Source: an uncultured Clostridia bacterium (GTDB taxonomy: Bacteria > Bacillota > Clostridia > TANB77 > CAG-508). From it: DNA of 64,000 nucleotides. Shown here piece after piece: positions 37,754-47,228 of the stretch. The DNA is taken from positions 186,001 through 250,000 of the forward strand of contig CAOSLI010000001.1 of NCBI GenBank assembly GCA_948524275.1. Direction: 5' to 3'. The translations under genes and the position numbers were made by a program. Each line of letters opens with the position of its first letter. Within the stretch, counting starts at the first letter, position 1. A model generated the notes under the pieces. The model did no database searches and was not told the origin of the DNA. It worked only from the letters and a program-made list of their open reading frames with translations.

Positions 37754-39739
37754 ATGATAATCAAGAGAAAAAACGATGACATTTATATACTTGCCAATAG
37801 CGATAATATTAGTGGAAAGCAAATTTATCATTTTATAAATACTAAAATAGTAGAATATTGGGAAAGTGATGACAATGCAAAGATTCTAGATGGCAAAAAT
37901 ACTCCCATCTTTAGTATGTTTTGTACAAAAGAAGATGGAAAATATATAGAAATAGAAGATAGTATAGAAATTACAAATCTATTAGAAGAATTTGGAATGA
38001 TCTTGGGTTCGTTGATTGCAAATAATGATTATCATGAGTCCAATGCTATAGAAAAAAGGACAAAGCTTGAAGACTACAATCCACAAGAATTAGAGAAAAC
38101 GCGTAGTTCTCTTTTTAAAGAAGAACAAAGAGAAAACTTTAAGCAAATTAAGCAAAAACTTGGAGTAAATTTAGATTTAGATAAAATAAATCATAAACTT
38201 AAAAAACTAAGAATTTATACTATCGAAGGTTCTGGACCATATGGAGTGAAAGCATTCTATTGCAAACTAAAAGGAAAAGAGGGGCTGTATTTTACAAAAG
38301 GAGAATTAAGAGAAAAAAAAGGAAAACTCCATGAAACAACTCATTATTTGGCAGGTAAACGATATACAATGCTTAATATGTTTTCAACATTCTTATTAGA
38401 AGGAATGAATGAAAATGTTGTATGTGATTATATGGATGAAGGTATATCAGATATTCACATAGCAAAAGAGCCAATAGATACAAAGCAAAATGATGAACAT
38501 AATAAAAAATTAGATTTTGCACAAGCAAGTATCAAATTTAATTTCGTTACAAAATCAACATATCAATGCTATGTATCAATAGTAAAACAGCTTGAATACA
38601 TAATGGGTATTAAGTCATATGATAGTGCTATAAATGGAAATGGTAAATTCTTTAAAGCAATTATAAAGGGATTAGGTCCTATTGATACGATTTTAATGTC
38701 GGCTAAATTAAATAGAATGTTTAGTAAGCAAAGAGAGTTTGGTAGATTTACAGTAGGATTAGTCCAAGATTTTAAAAATATACAGGATGAATTATTAAGA
38801 AAATGCTTTGATAAGAGATTTAGTAAGATAAATAACATAACAGATGCAAAAAAGTATATGGAATTATTAAGAAATTTTGAAACATATAGAGGCAAAATTA
38901 CATATTTAACTAAAGATGGAACGATAGTAGAAGATAATACATTTAAAGAATACTATCAAGAAAGATATCAAGCACTTATATATAAGTTTCCAGATAAGTT
39001 AAGCAACTTAGAAGAATATACTTATAAAGAGCAAGAGTATAAACCAACAGAAGATCAAATTCAAAAATATAGAGAAAATGTAATAAGAAATAGTTTATTA
39101 AGTGCTATGATACAAGAAGTAAATGGAAATTTAGATTCTATTCCTAGAAATATACAAGTATCTATGAAGAGGAATGCAGATTTTTATTTTGTTTACAATA
39201 TAAATGGAAATCAATTAACAAGAGACGAATTAGAAAAATATTCATATATAGGGAAAAGGCGTTATATTGAATGGGAATCAGTTAAACTAAGAAATCCAGA
39301 ATGTAATTTTTATGAGCAATGTAGTATATTTATAGATGATATGCGCAGTAAAGGAAGAAGTTTTGAAGATGAGACATTAGATATAAGCTATAAGGAAAAT
39401 GAAATAAATAATAGATTATTGCCAGAACAGAAAAAAGAACATAAAGAAAACAATCAACTTAAGAAAATTACATTTATTGATAAGATAAGAAGTAAGATAA
39501 ATTCATTCTTAAATAGAAGAGCAATAATACAAAACCAAAGTAATGCTAGTATGGAAGCTTTAAGGAATACTGAAAATATATCAGAAGAGACTAAACTACC
39601 AAGTTGGGATTTAAGAAATTGGTCAGAAGAAGAGATGCTAAATCAAGGTATAAATCAAGGTGATGAAAGAGGCACAACAGGCATAGATTTACATGGAAAT
39701 AATGATTATGATGATCCGAATGATGAATATTACAAATAA
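37754..39739 (+). CDS. Uncharacterised protein with HExxH...EGxxE zinc-peptidase-like motif
   Basis: This 661-residue protein belongs to no family that I recognise. Near residue 193 it reads KLHETTHYLAG (HExxH) and about 20 residues on LLEGMNENV, with Glu at about 216, the layout of gluzincin metalloproteases. Before it lies an N-terminal domain of about 180 residues with many charged helices; after it a mixed middle (about 240-560) and a hydrophilic, poorly ordered C-terminus rich in Asn, Gln and Asp. No signal peptide or membrane helix is seen. ATG 37754 is preferred over 37739, since AAAGGA lies between them. Peptidase activity is inferred from the motif alone. It has its own promoter and is followed by dapL. 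Confidence 0.6.
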   Translation: MIIKRKNDDIYILANSDNISGKQIYHFINTKIVEYWESDDNAKILDGKNTPIFSMFCTKEDGKYIEIEDSIEITNLLEEFGMILGSLIANNDYHESNAIEKRTKLEDYNPQELEKTRSSLFKEEQRENFKQIKQKLGVNLDLDKINHKLKKLRIYTIEGSGPYGVKAFYCKLKGKEGLYFTKGELREKKGKLHETTHYLAGKRYTMLNMFSTFLLEGMNENVVCDYMDEGISDIHIAKEPIDTKQNDEHNKKLDFAQASIKFNFVTKSTYQCYVSIVKQLEYIMGIKSYDSAINGNGKFFKAIIKGLGPIDTILMSAKLNRMFSKQREFGRFTVGLVQDFKNIQDELLRKCFDKRFSKINNITDAKKYMELLRNFETYRGKITYLTKDGTIVEDNTFKEYYQERYQALIYKFPDKLSNLEEYTYKEQEYKPTEDQIQKYRENVIRNSLLSAMIQEVNGNLDSIPRNIQVSMKRNADFYFVYNINGNQLTRDELEKYSYIGKRRYIEWESVKLRNPECNFYEQCSIFIDDMRSKGRSFEDETLDISYKENEINNRLLPEQKKEHKENNQLKKITFIDKIRSKINSFLNRRAIIQNQSNASMEALRNTENISEETKLPSWDLRNWSEEEMLNQGINQGDERGTTGIDLHGNNDYDDPNDEYYK

Positions 39740-39806
39740 ATTTTATGATAAAATTAAATCATTATTCATAGATTATTATAAAATATATAAAAAGGAGATA
39801 AAAAAG

Positions 39807-41033
39807 ATGTTTAAAATAAACGAAAACTATTTAGAATTACAAGATAGCTATTTATTTTCTACAATAGCTAAGAAAGTGGAAAGCTACAAGCTAGAGCATC
39901 CAGATAAAGAGGTTATAAAAATGGGAATTGGTGATGTAACAAGACCAATTCCAAAAGCTATAGCTGATGCAATGCACAAAGCAGTAGATGAAATGCAAAA
40001 TGCAAATACATTTAGAGGATATGGACCAGAGCAAGGATATGACTTTTTAAGAGAGAAAATAGCAAAATTTGATTATGAGGATAGAAATGTTAAAATTAGT
40101 CCAGACGAGATATTTGTATCAGATGGAGCTAAATGTGATGTAGCAAATATCTTAGACATTTTAGGAAACAAAAACAAAGTTGCTATAACAGACCCAGTAT
40201 ATCCAGTATACTTGGATACAAACGTAATGATTGGTACCGCAGGAAAATACAACAATGAAAAAGGTATATATGAGAACGTAGAATATATACCAATAAAAGC
40301 AGAAAACAATTTTGTACCACAACTTCCAAAAGAAGATGTAGATTTAATTTACTTTTGTCTTCCAAACAATCCAACTGGTACAGTACTAAGCAAAGACGAT
40401 TTAAAAAAATGGGTTGATTATGCGAAAGAAAATAATGCACTTATACTATTTGACTCAGCATATGAAAGATACATTACAGAAGAAAATGTTCCTCATAGCA
40501 TATATGAAATAGAAGGTGCAAAAGAAGTTGCAATAGAATTTAGAAGTTTTTCAAAAACTGCAGGTTTTACAGGAATGAGATGCGCATATACAGTAGTTCC
40601 AAAGGAGCTTAAATGCAAGACAGCTAGCGGAGAAGATGTATTTTTAAATAAACTATGGAATAGAAGAATGTGCACTAAATTCAATGGTGTATCATACATA
40701 ACTCAGAGAGCAGCAGAAGCGGTATATTCAGAGGAAGGACAAAAACAAATAAAGGAAAACATAAATTACTATATGGAAAATGCAAAAATAATTAGAGAAA
40801 GCCTAAACAAAGCAGGATACAAAACTTATGGTGGATTCAATAGCCCATATATATGGCTTAAAGTACCAGATGGAATATCATCATGGGAATTCTTTGATAA
40901 ATTACTAAATGAAAAACAAATTGTTGGAACACCAGGTGTAGGTTTTGGACCATCTGGAGAAGGTTACTTTAGACTAACTGCATTTGGCACGAGGGAAAAT
41001 ACAATAAAAGCAATGGAGAGATTGGGAAAATAA
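39807..41033 (+). CDS. dapL: LL-diaminopimelate aminotransferase
   Basis: DapL is a PLP enzyme that makes LL-diaminopimelate from tetrahydrodipicolinate in one step, feeding lysine and peptidoglycan. The 408-residue protein has MGIGDVTRPIPKAIADAMHKA, FRGYGPEQGYDFLRE, SDGAKCDVANI, CLPNNPTGTVL and the PLP lysine in FRSFSKTAGFTGMRCAY. AAAGGAG lies ten bases before ATG 39807; the longer in-frame extension back to 39693 overlaps the previous gene and has no support. Length agrees with family. It shows this organism uses the DapL variant of the lysine pathway. Confidence 0.94.
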   Translation: MFKINENYLELQDSYLFSTIAKKVESYKLEHPDKEVIKMGIGDVTRPIPKAIADAMHKAVDEMQNANTFRGYGPEQGYDFLREKIAKFDYEDRNVKISPDEIFVSDGAKCDVANILDILGNKNKVAITDPVYPVYLDTNVMIGTAGKYNNEKGIYENVEYIPIKAENNFVPQLPKEDVDLIYFCLPNNPTGTVLSKDDLKKWVDYAKENNALILFDSAYERYITEENVPHSIYEIEGAKEVAIEFRSFSKTAGFTGMRCAYTVVPKELKCKTASGEDVFLNKLWNRRMCTKFNGVSYITQRAAEAVYSEEGQKQIKENINYYMENAKIIRESLNKAGYKTYGGFNSPYIWLKVPDGISSWEFFDKLLNEKQIVGTPGVGFGPSGEGYFRLTAFGTRENTIKAMERLGK

Positions 41034-41059
41034 GAAAGATTAGAAAAGGATAAAAGTTA

Positions 41060-42206
41060 ATGGAAAGTAACCTTAGAGATGAAATAGAAGAATTAAAAAG
41101 TCTGCGGAGAAACATTTGGAGTTGACATAGATACACAAGGCATAAAAGATGGAAATTTAGAAATTGCAATTTCTAATATAGATAAGTATGAAATATTTAA
41201 GCTGTCTGAATTTATTGCAATGGATCAAATAAGTAAGGGGAATATAAAGGAAGTAAGTGGAAAATGTATAAGAGATAAAGAAAAGAACGTTTATTATGTA
41301 TTAAAAGGGAACAAAACACAAAGTGCATTAAAAGACATCAAAAATTTGATAACAGAAATGCAAACTAGCCAAGTAGAAGATATTTACTTCGATATTGATG
41401 AGAAAGCAACTTATGAGGCAAGGGAATGTAATGATGTAATGGATATGTTTTATATACTAGAAGAAAGCGGAGAGTTTTCATTTGATGTAGATAAAGAAGA
41501 AATATCAATTAACATTAATGGAATAGAACCAATAAGAGGAAATTATGGTGAGATATTTTACGATATAAGAAATATTGAGGAGAATCCAGAACTTTCAAAC
41601 GTATTTGCAATGGTAGGTCCACCACAAGATTTATCAAATAAAATTCATAATGATAATGATGCCCAAAAGGCTGCAAAAACATTTTCAGAGGGAAGAAAAT
41701 CTTTAGAAGATTTGATATACTTTTGCATTACTAATAAAATAAAGACATTGGCTTGTTGTGCTGGACATAAAAGAAATCTTGGCGAACCATATAACGATGG
41801 GTATATTTCATTTAATATGGACGATGAGTTTACAAGAAATGTGATAAAATATATTAATACAAAACTGGATGATTTGAGTGAAAATATTTCAATAGATGAA
41901 AAAAATGATGGAACATTAACTGAAGGAATATATTGTGATTATGAAACAGCGGATTATACATTTACTAAAATTTTAGAAAACTTACAAGAGTGTATAGATA
42001 AAGATGTTAATATAGATGAATCAAATTGTGATAATGAAATGAATAGATGGATTGATTTTAAGTTAGAAAGAAGGAATGCTCCTGAATTAAAAAATATACC
42101 TGCGTTTGTAGCTATAATGGAACCTGATAATACATTGTCGCAAGTGCAGGATACTACTGATGATGTAAAATCAAAGAGGATAGAAAGAGTACCTGATGAT
42201 AGATAA
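41060..42206 (+). CDS. Unrecognised protein, requiring a +1 frameshift at 41105 just after its start
   Basis: AAAGGA at about 41045 precedes ATG 41060. The frame reads MESNLRDEIEELKSL, then CGG. In zero frame the chain stops after 21 residues. With the skipped C it continues G-ETFGVDIDTQGIKDGNL and runs open to 42206, about 381 residues in all. A caller without recoding would start it at 41220, which has no binding site and loses a well-formed N-terminus. The C-terminal half has a CCAGHKRNLG segment and GYISFNMDDE. I recognise no family. Acidic and hydrophilic, no membrane segment or signal peptide. A terminator follows at 42215. Confidence 0.72.
41105..41108 (+). other. +1 recoding site near the start of the gene at 41060 (C-GGA)
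   Basis: CGG at 41105-41107 is codon 16, after CTG. Skipping C gives KSL-G-ETFGVDID and joins a 15-codon start with good binding site to the long open frame. Confidence 0.75.
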
Positions 42207-42214
42207 TGAGAGGA

Positions 42215-42244
42215 TAAAGCAGATAAGATTATCTGCTTTATTTG
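42215..42244 (+). terminator. Rho-independent terminator
   Basis: TAAAGCAGATAA (42215-42226) and TTATCTGCTTTA (42229-42240) form a perfect 12-base-pair arm pair with a tight centre, followed by TTTG. It separates the unknown gene from the RhuM gene. Confidence 0.75.
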
Positions 42245-42255
42245 TGCCTAAAATA

Positions 42256-42284
42256 TTGACTTTAATGAAATTATGATATAAAAT
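42256..42284 (+). promoter_or_regulatory. Promoter for the RhuM-family gene
   Basis: TTGACT at 42256-42261 and TAAAAT at 42279-42284 with 17 bases between. It follows the terminator directly, so the RhuM gene has its own transcript start. Confidence 0.75.
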
Positions 42285-42344
42285 ACAAACATAAGTTTAG
42301 AATACTAATTCAAAAAGAGGATAATAGAAATAAAAAGGAGACTT

Positions 42345-43364
42345 ATGAATAGTTTAGAAGACTTAAGAGATTTAATTATATATCAAAGCCAAAAAGATAA
42401 AAATATTTCTGTTGAAGTTTTATATGATAATGAAGACTTTTGGCTAACTCAAAAAACAATGGCAAAATTATTTAATGTTGCAGAAAACAATATTACATAC
42501 CATTTACAAAATATATTTAAGGATGAAGAACTAAATGAAAAATTAACTACTCAAAAAATTAGAGTAGTTCAAAAGGAAGGTAATAGAAATGTTACACGAG
42601 AGTTGACTTTTTATAGTTTAGACGCAATTATTGCTGTAGGTTATAGAGTTAATTCTAAAGAAGCTACTGATTTTAGAATCTGGGCAACAAAAACATTAAA
42701 AGAATTTATAAAAAAAGGATTTGTTTTAAATGATGAATTTTTAAAGAATGGTCCTAAGTTTGGAAAAGATTATTTCAAAGAATTATTAGAAAGAATTCGT
42801 TCAATTAGAGCAAGTGAACGAAGAATATGGCAACAAATAACCGATATATTTGCAGAATGTAGTATTGACTATGACAAAGATGCTGAAATAACACATAAAT
42901 TTTATTCTATGGTTCAAAATAAATTTCACTATGCAATTACTGGAAGTACTGCTGCTGAAATAGTCTATAATAATGCAGACCATGCAAAAGAAAATATGGG
43001 ACTTACTACATGGAAGAACTCGCCAGGTGGTAGAATTCTAAAATCAGATGTAATGATTGCTAAAAATTATTTAGATGAAAAGCAAATAAAACATCTTGAA
43101 AGAGCTGTGTCTGGATATTTTGATTATATTGAAGATTTAATAGAAAGACAAAATACTTTTACAATGGACGAATTTGCCAAAAGTATTAACGAATTTTTAG
43201 AATTTAGAAAATATGATATTTTAAAAGATAATGGTAAAATATCCAGAAAAGAGGCAGAAGAAAAAGCAGAAAAGGAATATACCGAATTTAATAAGACACA
43301 AAAAATATTCTCAGATTTTGACCAACTTATTATGGATACTAATAAAATAAGTAATATGATATAA
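42345..43364 (+). CDS. RhuM-family (virulence RhuM/Fic-associated) protein
   Basis: The 339-residue protein matches the RhuM pattern: ISVEVLYDNEDFWLTQKTMAKLFNV with an HTH-like segment, FYSLDAIIAVGYRVNSKEATDFRIWAT, GFVLNDEFLKNG, then LLERIRSIRASERRIWQQITDIFAECS and NKFHYAITGSTAAEIV. RhuM genes were named in a Salmonella pathogenicity island and are often found near restriction-modification or phage loci; the biochemical function is not established. It has its own terminator before it and its own promoter, so it may be a mobile single-gene cargo. No partner restriction gene is visible. Confidence 0.87.
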   Translation: MNSLEDLRDLIIYQSQKDKNISVEVLYDNEDFWLTQKTMAKLFNVAENNITYHLQNIFKDEELNEKLTTQKIRVVQKEGNRNVTRELTFYSLDAIIAVGYRVNSKEATDFRIWATKTLKEFIKKGFVLNDEFLKNGPKFGKDYFKELLERIRSIRASERRIWQQITDIFAECSIDYDKDAEITHKFYSMVQNKFHYAITGSTAAEIVYNNADHAKENMGLTTWKNSPGGRILKSDVMIAKNYLDEKQIKHLERAVSGYFDYIEDLIERQNTFTMDEFAKSINEFLEFRKYDILKDNGKISRKEAEEKAEKEYTEFNKTQKIFSDFDQLIMDTNKISNMI

Positions 43365-43405
43365 TTATAAATGATGTAAAATAATGTTTTGAAAGGAATG
43401 AGAAT

Positions 43406-44800
43406 GTGAAAAATGTATTAGAGTATTTTGAAGAAATTATGCAAATACCTAGAGAATCAGGTAAGGAAAACAAAATAGCAAATTATTTAGTTGATTATGC
43501 TAAAAAAAATAATATAGAGTATAATGTTGGAGAATATAATACAGTTTTTTTTAAGAAAAACAATAATTCTAATAAAACAATAATATTACAAGCTCATTCA
43601 GATATGGTTTGTGTATCAACAGATGATTATGACTTTGATAATAAAGGAATACCTTTCTATATAGATGGAGATTATTATAAGGCAAAAAATACATCTTTAG
43701 GTGCTGATGATGGAATTGGAATAGCAATTATTCTTGCAATATTACAAGAAAGAGAAAATATGCCTAATATTGAAGTAATGATAACTACACAAGAAGAAAC
43801 AACAATGTTGGGTGCTATAAATTTTGATTATTCTTTATTGTCGCCTAAAACATTAATTAGTTTAGATGGAATTAAAGAGGCAGATATAGAGTCATCAAGT
43901 GCAGGAATGTGTTCTATGACTTTAACAAAATGTATTACTTATAATAGTGTAAATGAAAATACTTATAAACTAACAATTAGTGGTTTAATGGGCGGACACT
44001 CTGGAGATGACATTGATAAAGATAGATGTAATGCAATAAAATTAGCAGTAAGAGTATTAAAAGAGTTAAATTATAACAATATATGTGATATCAATTTTGG
44101 TAAAAGAGATAATGTTATACCAAGTGAAGGATATGTAGTATTCTCCTCAAATAAAGATTTAGAAAAATTAAATGAATTATTAAAAAATATAAAATTTAAC
44201 TTAAGTGATGCTGATTCTAATCTATCTTTTAATATAGAAAAAATAGAATGTATTAATTATATTGAGGAAAGTAAAGATATAGTAGAATTTATCTCTGAAA
44301 TTAAAGATGGATTATTGGAGATTTATGAAGATGATGGATTTCCATTGCTATCATCCAATATAGGCAAAATTTCAGTAGAAAATGGTATTATAGAAATAAA
44401 ATATAGTATAAGAAGCTCCGATTTATTAAAAGAAAATGAATTATTAAAAGAGATTAAGAGATTGTCTAATCAATATGAATTTGAATTTAATATTGATGCT
44501 AAAAAACCTTTCTTCCCATTTAAAGAAAATTCAAATATTAGAAGGATTTTAGCAGAAACTTACAAAGAATTATATAATAAAGAGACTGTTGTAAAAAAGG
44601 TCCATGCCTGTATGGAGGGTGGAATACTATCAAACAATATAGATGATTTAGATATTTGTACTATTGCCCCAACAATTAATAATTGCCATTCAATAAATGA
44701 ATGTGTAAGTATTTCTTCAATAAACAGAGTATATAACTGGTTAAAGGAAACGCTGGAAAAATATAATTTACTTGATAAAGGAGAAGAAAGTTATGTTTAA
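43406..44800 (+). CDS. pepD: Aminoacyl-histidine dipeptidase (PepD-type, M20)
   Basis: This cytosolic zinc exopeptidase cleaves Xaa-His and related dipeptides. The 464-residue protein has MQIPRESGKENKIANYL, the ligand motifs LQAHSDMVC and SLGADDGIGIA, the catalytic MITTQEETTMLGA, SGLMGGHSGDDIDKDR, and late VKKVHACMEGGIL with APTINNCHS. The usual dimerisation domain is present. The start is GTG with GAAAGGA nine bases before it. It overlaps the next small gene, so a short operon continues to about 47.2 kb. Confidence 0.9.
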   Translation: MKNVLEYFEEIMQIPRESGKENKIANYLVDYAKKNNIEYNVGEYNTVFFKKNNNSNKTIILQAHSDMVCVSTDDYDFDNKGIPFYIDGDYYKAKNTSLGADDGIGIAIILAILQERENMPNIEVMITTQEETTMLGAINFDYSLLSPKTLISLDGIKEADIESSSAGMCSMTLTKCITYNSVNENTYKLTISGLMGGHSGDDIDKDRCNAIKLAVRVLKELNYNNICDINFGKRDNVIPSEGYVVFSSNKDLEKLNELLKNIKFNLSDADSNLSFNIEKIECINYIEESKDIVEFISEIKDGLLEIYEDDGFPLLSSNIGKISVENGIIEIKYSIRSSDLLKENELLKEIKRLSNQYEFEFNIDAKKPFFPFKENSNIRRILAETYKELYNKETVVKKVHACMEGGILSNNIDDLDICTIAPTINNCHSINECVSISSINRVYNWLKETLEKYNLLDKGEESYV

Positions 44801-45188
44801 TTTTAATCATGTTACAATTAGTGTAGAAAATTTACAGAAAACTATAGATTTCTATAAAAAATTTGGTTTTATCATACATAAAGAATATCACGATGAAAAT
44901 GTAGATATTGTCATGTTAAAACTTAATAATATGATATTAGAAATATTTCATTATATTCAAAATAATAAATTACCAGACCACTCTAAAGATTTAAATATTG
45001 ATTTAAAAACAATAGGAAATAAACATTTTGGATTAGGTGTTAAAGATATAGAAATGGCGAAAAAATTTGTTGAAGAAAACAAATTAAATGATAACCAAAT
45101 AATAATCAATAAAGGTAGGCTAGGCAAACCATACTTTTTTATAAAAGATCCTAATGGAATTTTAATGGAGATAATTGAGGAGGATTAA
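44793..45188 (+). CDS. Glyoxalase/VOC-superfamily protein
   Basis: The 131-residue protein starts FNFNHVTISVENLQKTIDFYKKFGF, the first beta-alpha-beta unit of the vicinal-oxygen-chelate fold, and ends YFFIKDPNGILMEIIE with the usual metal-ligand glutamate. The internal HFGLGVKDIEMAKKF is the second unit. ATG 44793 is taken because AAAGGAG lies well placed before it; it overlaps the end of pepD by eight bases. Substrate unknown (glyoxalase, dioxygenase or resistance protein). Confidence 0.82.
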   Translation: MFNFNHVTISVENLQKTIDFYKKFGFIIHKEYHDENVDIVMLKLNNMILEIFHYIQNNKLPDHSKDLNIDLKTIGNKHFGLGVKDIEMAKKFVEENKLNDNQIIINKGRLGKPYFFIKDPNGILMEIIEED

Positions 45189-45191
45189 AAA

Positions 45192-45875
45192 ATGAAAAAA
45201 ACAATAGTTATTACAGGTGGTAATGATGGACTAGGAAAATCATTAGCAGAACATTTATCAAAAGAAAATAATATTATTATCTTAGCTAGAAATGAAGAAA
45301 AATTACAAAAAGTTGCAAATGAGAATAATTGCAAATATAAAGTATGTGATGTTAGCAATTATGAATTAGTTGAAAATACTATAAGTGAGATAATTAACGA
45401 TTTTGGAAAAATTGATGTATTAATTAATAATGCAGGATTATGGATTCAAGAAGAATTAGATTCAAACGACAGCAAAAGAATTAATGATGTAGTAGATGTA
45501 AACTTGCTTGGTGTTATTAATTGTTCTAAATCTGTAATTCCTGTTATGAAGGAACAAAAAGATGGATTGATAATAAACATTAACTCTCAAGCAGGAATTA
45601 ACCATAAAGCTGAAAGAGTTGTTTATAATGCTACTAAATGGGGTGTAACAGGATTTTGTAAATCGTTATCTGACGAGGTCGCAAAGTATGGTATAAGAGT
45701 TACTAATTTAATGCCAGGCATGATGAAAACAGATATGTTTAATAAAATGAACATTCAAAAAAATATGGCTAATGGTGTTGATACAAAAGAAGTTGTAAGA
45801 TTAATTCAATTTATAATTGATACACCACCTGATGTAATGATTCCAGAGGTAGGAATTAAAAATATAAATAACTAA
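45192..45875 (+). CDS. Short-chain dehydrogenase/reductase
   Basis: The 227-residue SDR has TGGNDGLGKSLAEHLS (TGxxxGxG), the NNAGLW motif, ININSQAG with the catalytic Ser region, and YNATKWG with the catalytic YxxxK. It is a cytosolic NAD(P)-dependent oxidoreductase of unknown substrate. It starts three bases after the VOC gene. A paralogue with very similar motifs lies at 48325, which suggests a duplication within this stretch. Confidence 0.87.
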   Translation: MKKTIVITGGNDGLGKSLAEHLSKENNIIILARNEEKLQKVANENNCKYKVCDVSNYELVENTISEIINDFGKIDVLINNAGLWIQEELDSNDSKRINDVVDVNLLGVINCSKSVIPVMKEQKDGLIININSQAGINHKAERVVYNATKWGVTGFCKSLSDEVAKYGIRVTNLMPGMMKTDMFNKMNIQKNMANGVDTKEVVRLIQFIIDTPPDVMIPEVGIKNINN

Positions 45876-45899
45876 TATTGATAAGAGATTGGAGAAAAA

Positions 45900-46772
45900 A
45901 TGAAGTTAACAATTGTAGGAAAAAATAAAAAATCCACAGCGGCAGTGTATTTAATATTAAGGATTTCAGTTATAGCAATTATGATAGTTCAACTATTTCA
46001 CAAGAATTATGAAAATGTATTTCTATGTGCATTAACATTAGTTGAATTCCTAATTCCAATTATAATAGACAGAAAATTAAACATTAAGTTACCAAATACA
46101 TTGGAAATTTTAATTATATTATTCATATTTGCATCTGAAATTTTAGGAGAAGTTCAGAACTTTTATGGTATATTTAAATATTGGGATACGATGCTCCATA
46201 CCATAAATGGATTCTTATGTGCAGCAATTGGATTTTCTATGATAGATATTTTAAATAGGTCTAGAAAATTCCATACAAAAATGAAACCAATATTTGTTGC
46301 ATTAGTAGCATTTTGTTTTTCAATGACAATAGGTGTTTTATGGGAATTTATTGAATATGGAATAGATGTTACTATTAAGACTGATATGCAAAAAGACAAG
46401 ATAGTAAGTGTTGTATCATCAGTATCATTAAATGAAGAAAAGAAAAATAGTGCAGTAACTATAAAAGATATTACTGAGACTGATATACATGGAAAAGTAA
46501 ATGGACAAAATACAATTGTAAAAGTTGATGGAGGATATCTAGATTTAGGACTACATGACACGATGAAAGACTTGTTAGTTAATTTTATTGGAGCAGTAGT
46601 ATTTTCTGTAATAGGACTACTGTACATAAAGGATAGAGATGAATATAAATTTGCTGAGAAATTTATGCCAGCAATAAAAACAGAACAAGAAATTGAAGAA
46701 ACAAAAATGGAACTTGCAAGACTTGAAAAAGTTTTGGCGGACAAAAAGAAGAAAAAAGAGGGGAAAGTATAA
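45900..46772 (+). CDS. DUF2238-like polytopic membrane protein
   Basis: The 290-residue protein has about six membrane segments: two near the start, a pair around 65-110 with GIFKYWDTMLHTINGFLCAAIGFS, one around 130-150 with GVLWEFIEYGIDV, and one around 230. The YWDTMLH...WE motif order resembles DUF2238 (YjdF-like) proteins of unknown function. A loop of about 70 residues between the last two helices carries a beta-rich insert. The C-terminus is a charged coiled coil (EIEETKMELARLEKVLADKKKKK). The next gene's start follows its stop directly. Confidence 0.7.
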   Translation: MKLTIVGKNKKSTAAVYLILRISVIAIMIVQLFHKNYENVFLCALTLVEFLIPIIIDRKLNIKLPNTLEILIILFIFASEILGEVQNFYGIFKYWDTMLHTINGFLCAAIGFSMIDILNRSRKFHTKMKPIFVALVAFCFSMTIGVLWEFIEYGIDVTIKTDMQKDKIVSVVSSVSLNEEKKNSAVTIKDITETDIHGKVNGQNTIVKVDGGYLDLGLHDTMKDLLVNFIGAVVFSVIGLLYIKDRDEYKFAEKFMPAIKTEQEIEETKMELARLEKVLADKKKKKEGKV

Positions 46773-47226
46773 ATGGAGTTGACAAATAGTAAGCAAGAAT
46801 ATTTGAAAACAATATACATATTAAAAAATACAGAAGGTGAAATTAAAGTTACTGAAATTGCAAATAAACTAGATAAAACAAAAGCAAGTGTTAATAATGC
46901 AATTAACAGTCTAAAAGCAGATGGACTTCTTAATTATGAACCTTATGGAAAAATCGAACTTACTGAAAAAGGTGAAAAGGAAGCAATAAAGATTATCGAA
47001 GCATACGATATAGTTAAATTATTTTTAACAGATATTATTGGTGCAACAGAAGAAAATGCAAAAGAAGAAGCAAAAGCGATTAAGACTGCATTAAGTACAG
47101 ATAGTCTTAATAAGTTAGCAAGATATACTCACAAAGAACTAGGACTATATAGTCTAGAATGTGGATATGATATTGAAAATGAAAAGTGTATAAAATGTGC
47201 AAGAAGAAAGCTTAAACGGTGAGTAA
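46773..47226 (+). CDS. DtxR/MarR-like winged-helix regulator whose last codon is CGG
   Basis: The 149-residue protein resembles metal-dependent DtxR/MntR-type regulators: SKQEYLKTIYILKNTEGEIKVTEIANKLDKTKASVNNAINSLKADGLL is the winged helix, then KIELTEKGEKEAIKI, then the dimerisation part; the C-terminus has CGYDIENEKCIKCARRKLK with three cysteines. The final zero-frame codon is CGG (47217-47219) before TGA at 47220. If CGG is always skipped +1, the end reads K-G-E with stop TAA at 47224-47226, so either reading yields a complete protein. It is the only CGG in the window that needs no frameshift for gene integrity. mnmA follows. Confidence 0.8.
47217..47220 (+). other. Terminal CGG codon (harmless under either reading)
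   Basis: This is the ninth in-frame CGG in the window. Zero frame gives Arg and TGA; +1 gives Gly, Glu and TAA at 47224. A position at the very end is exactly where a mandatory frameshift codon would be tolerated. Confidence 0.7.
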
Positions 47227-47228
47227 TT

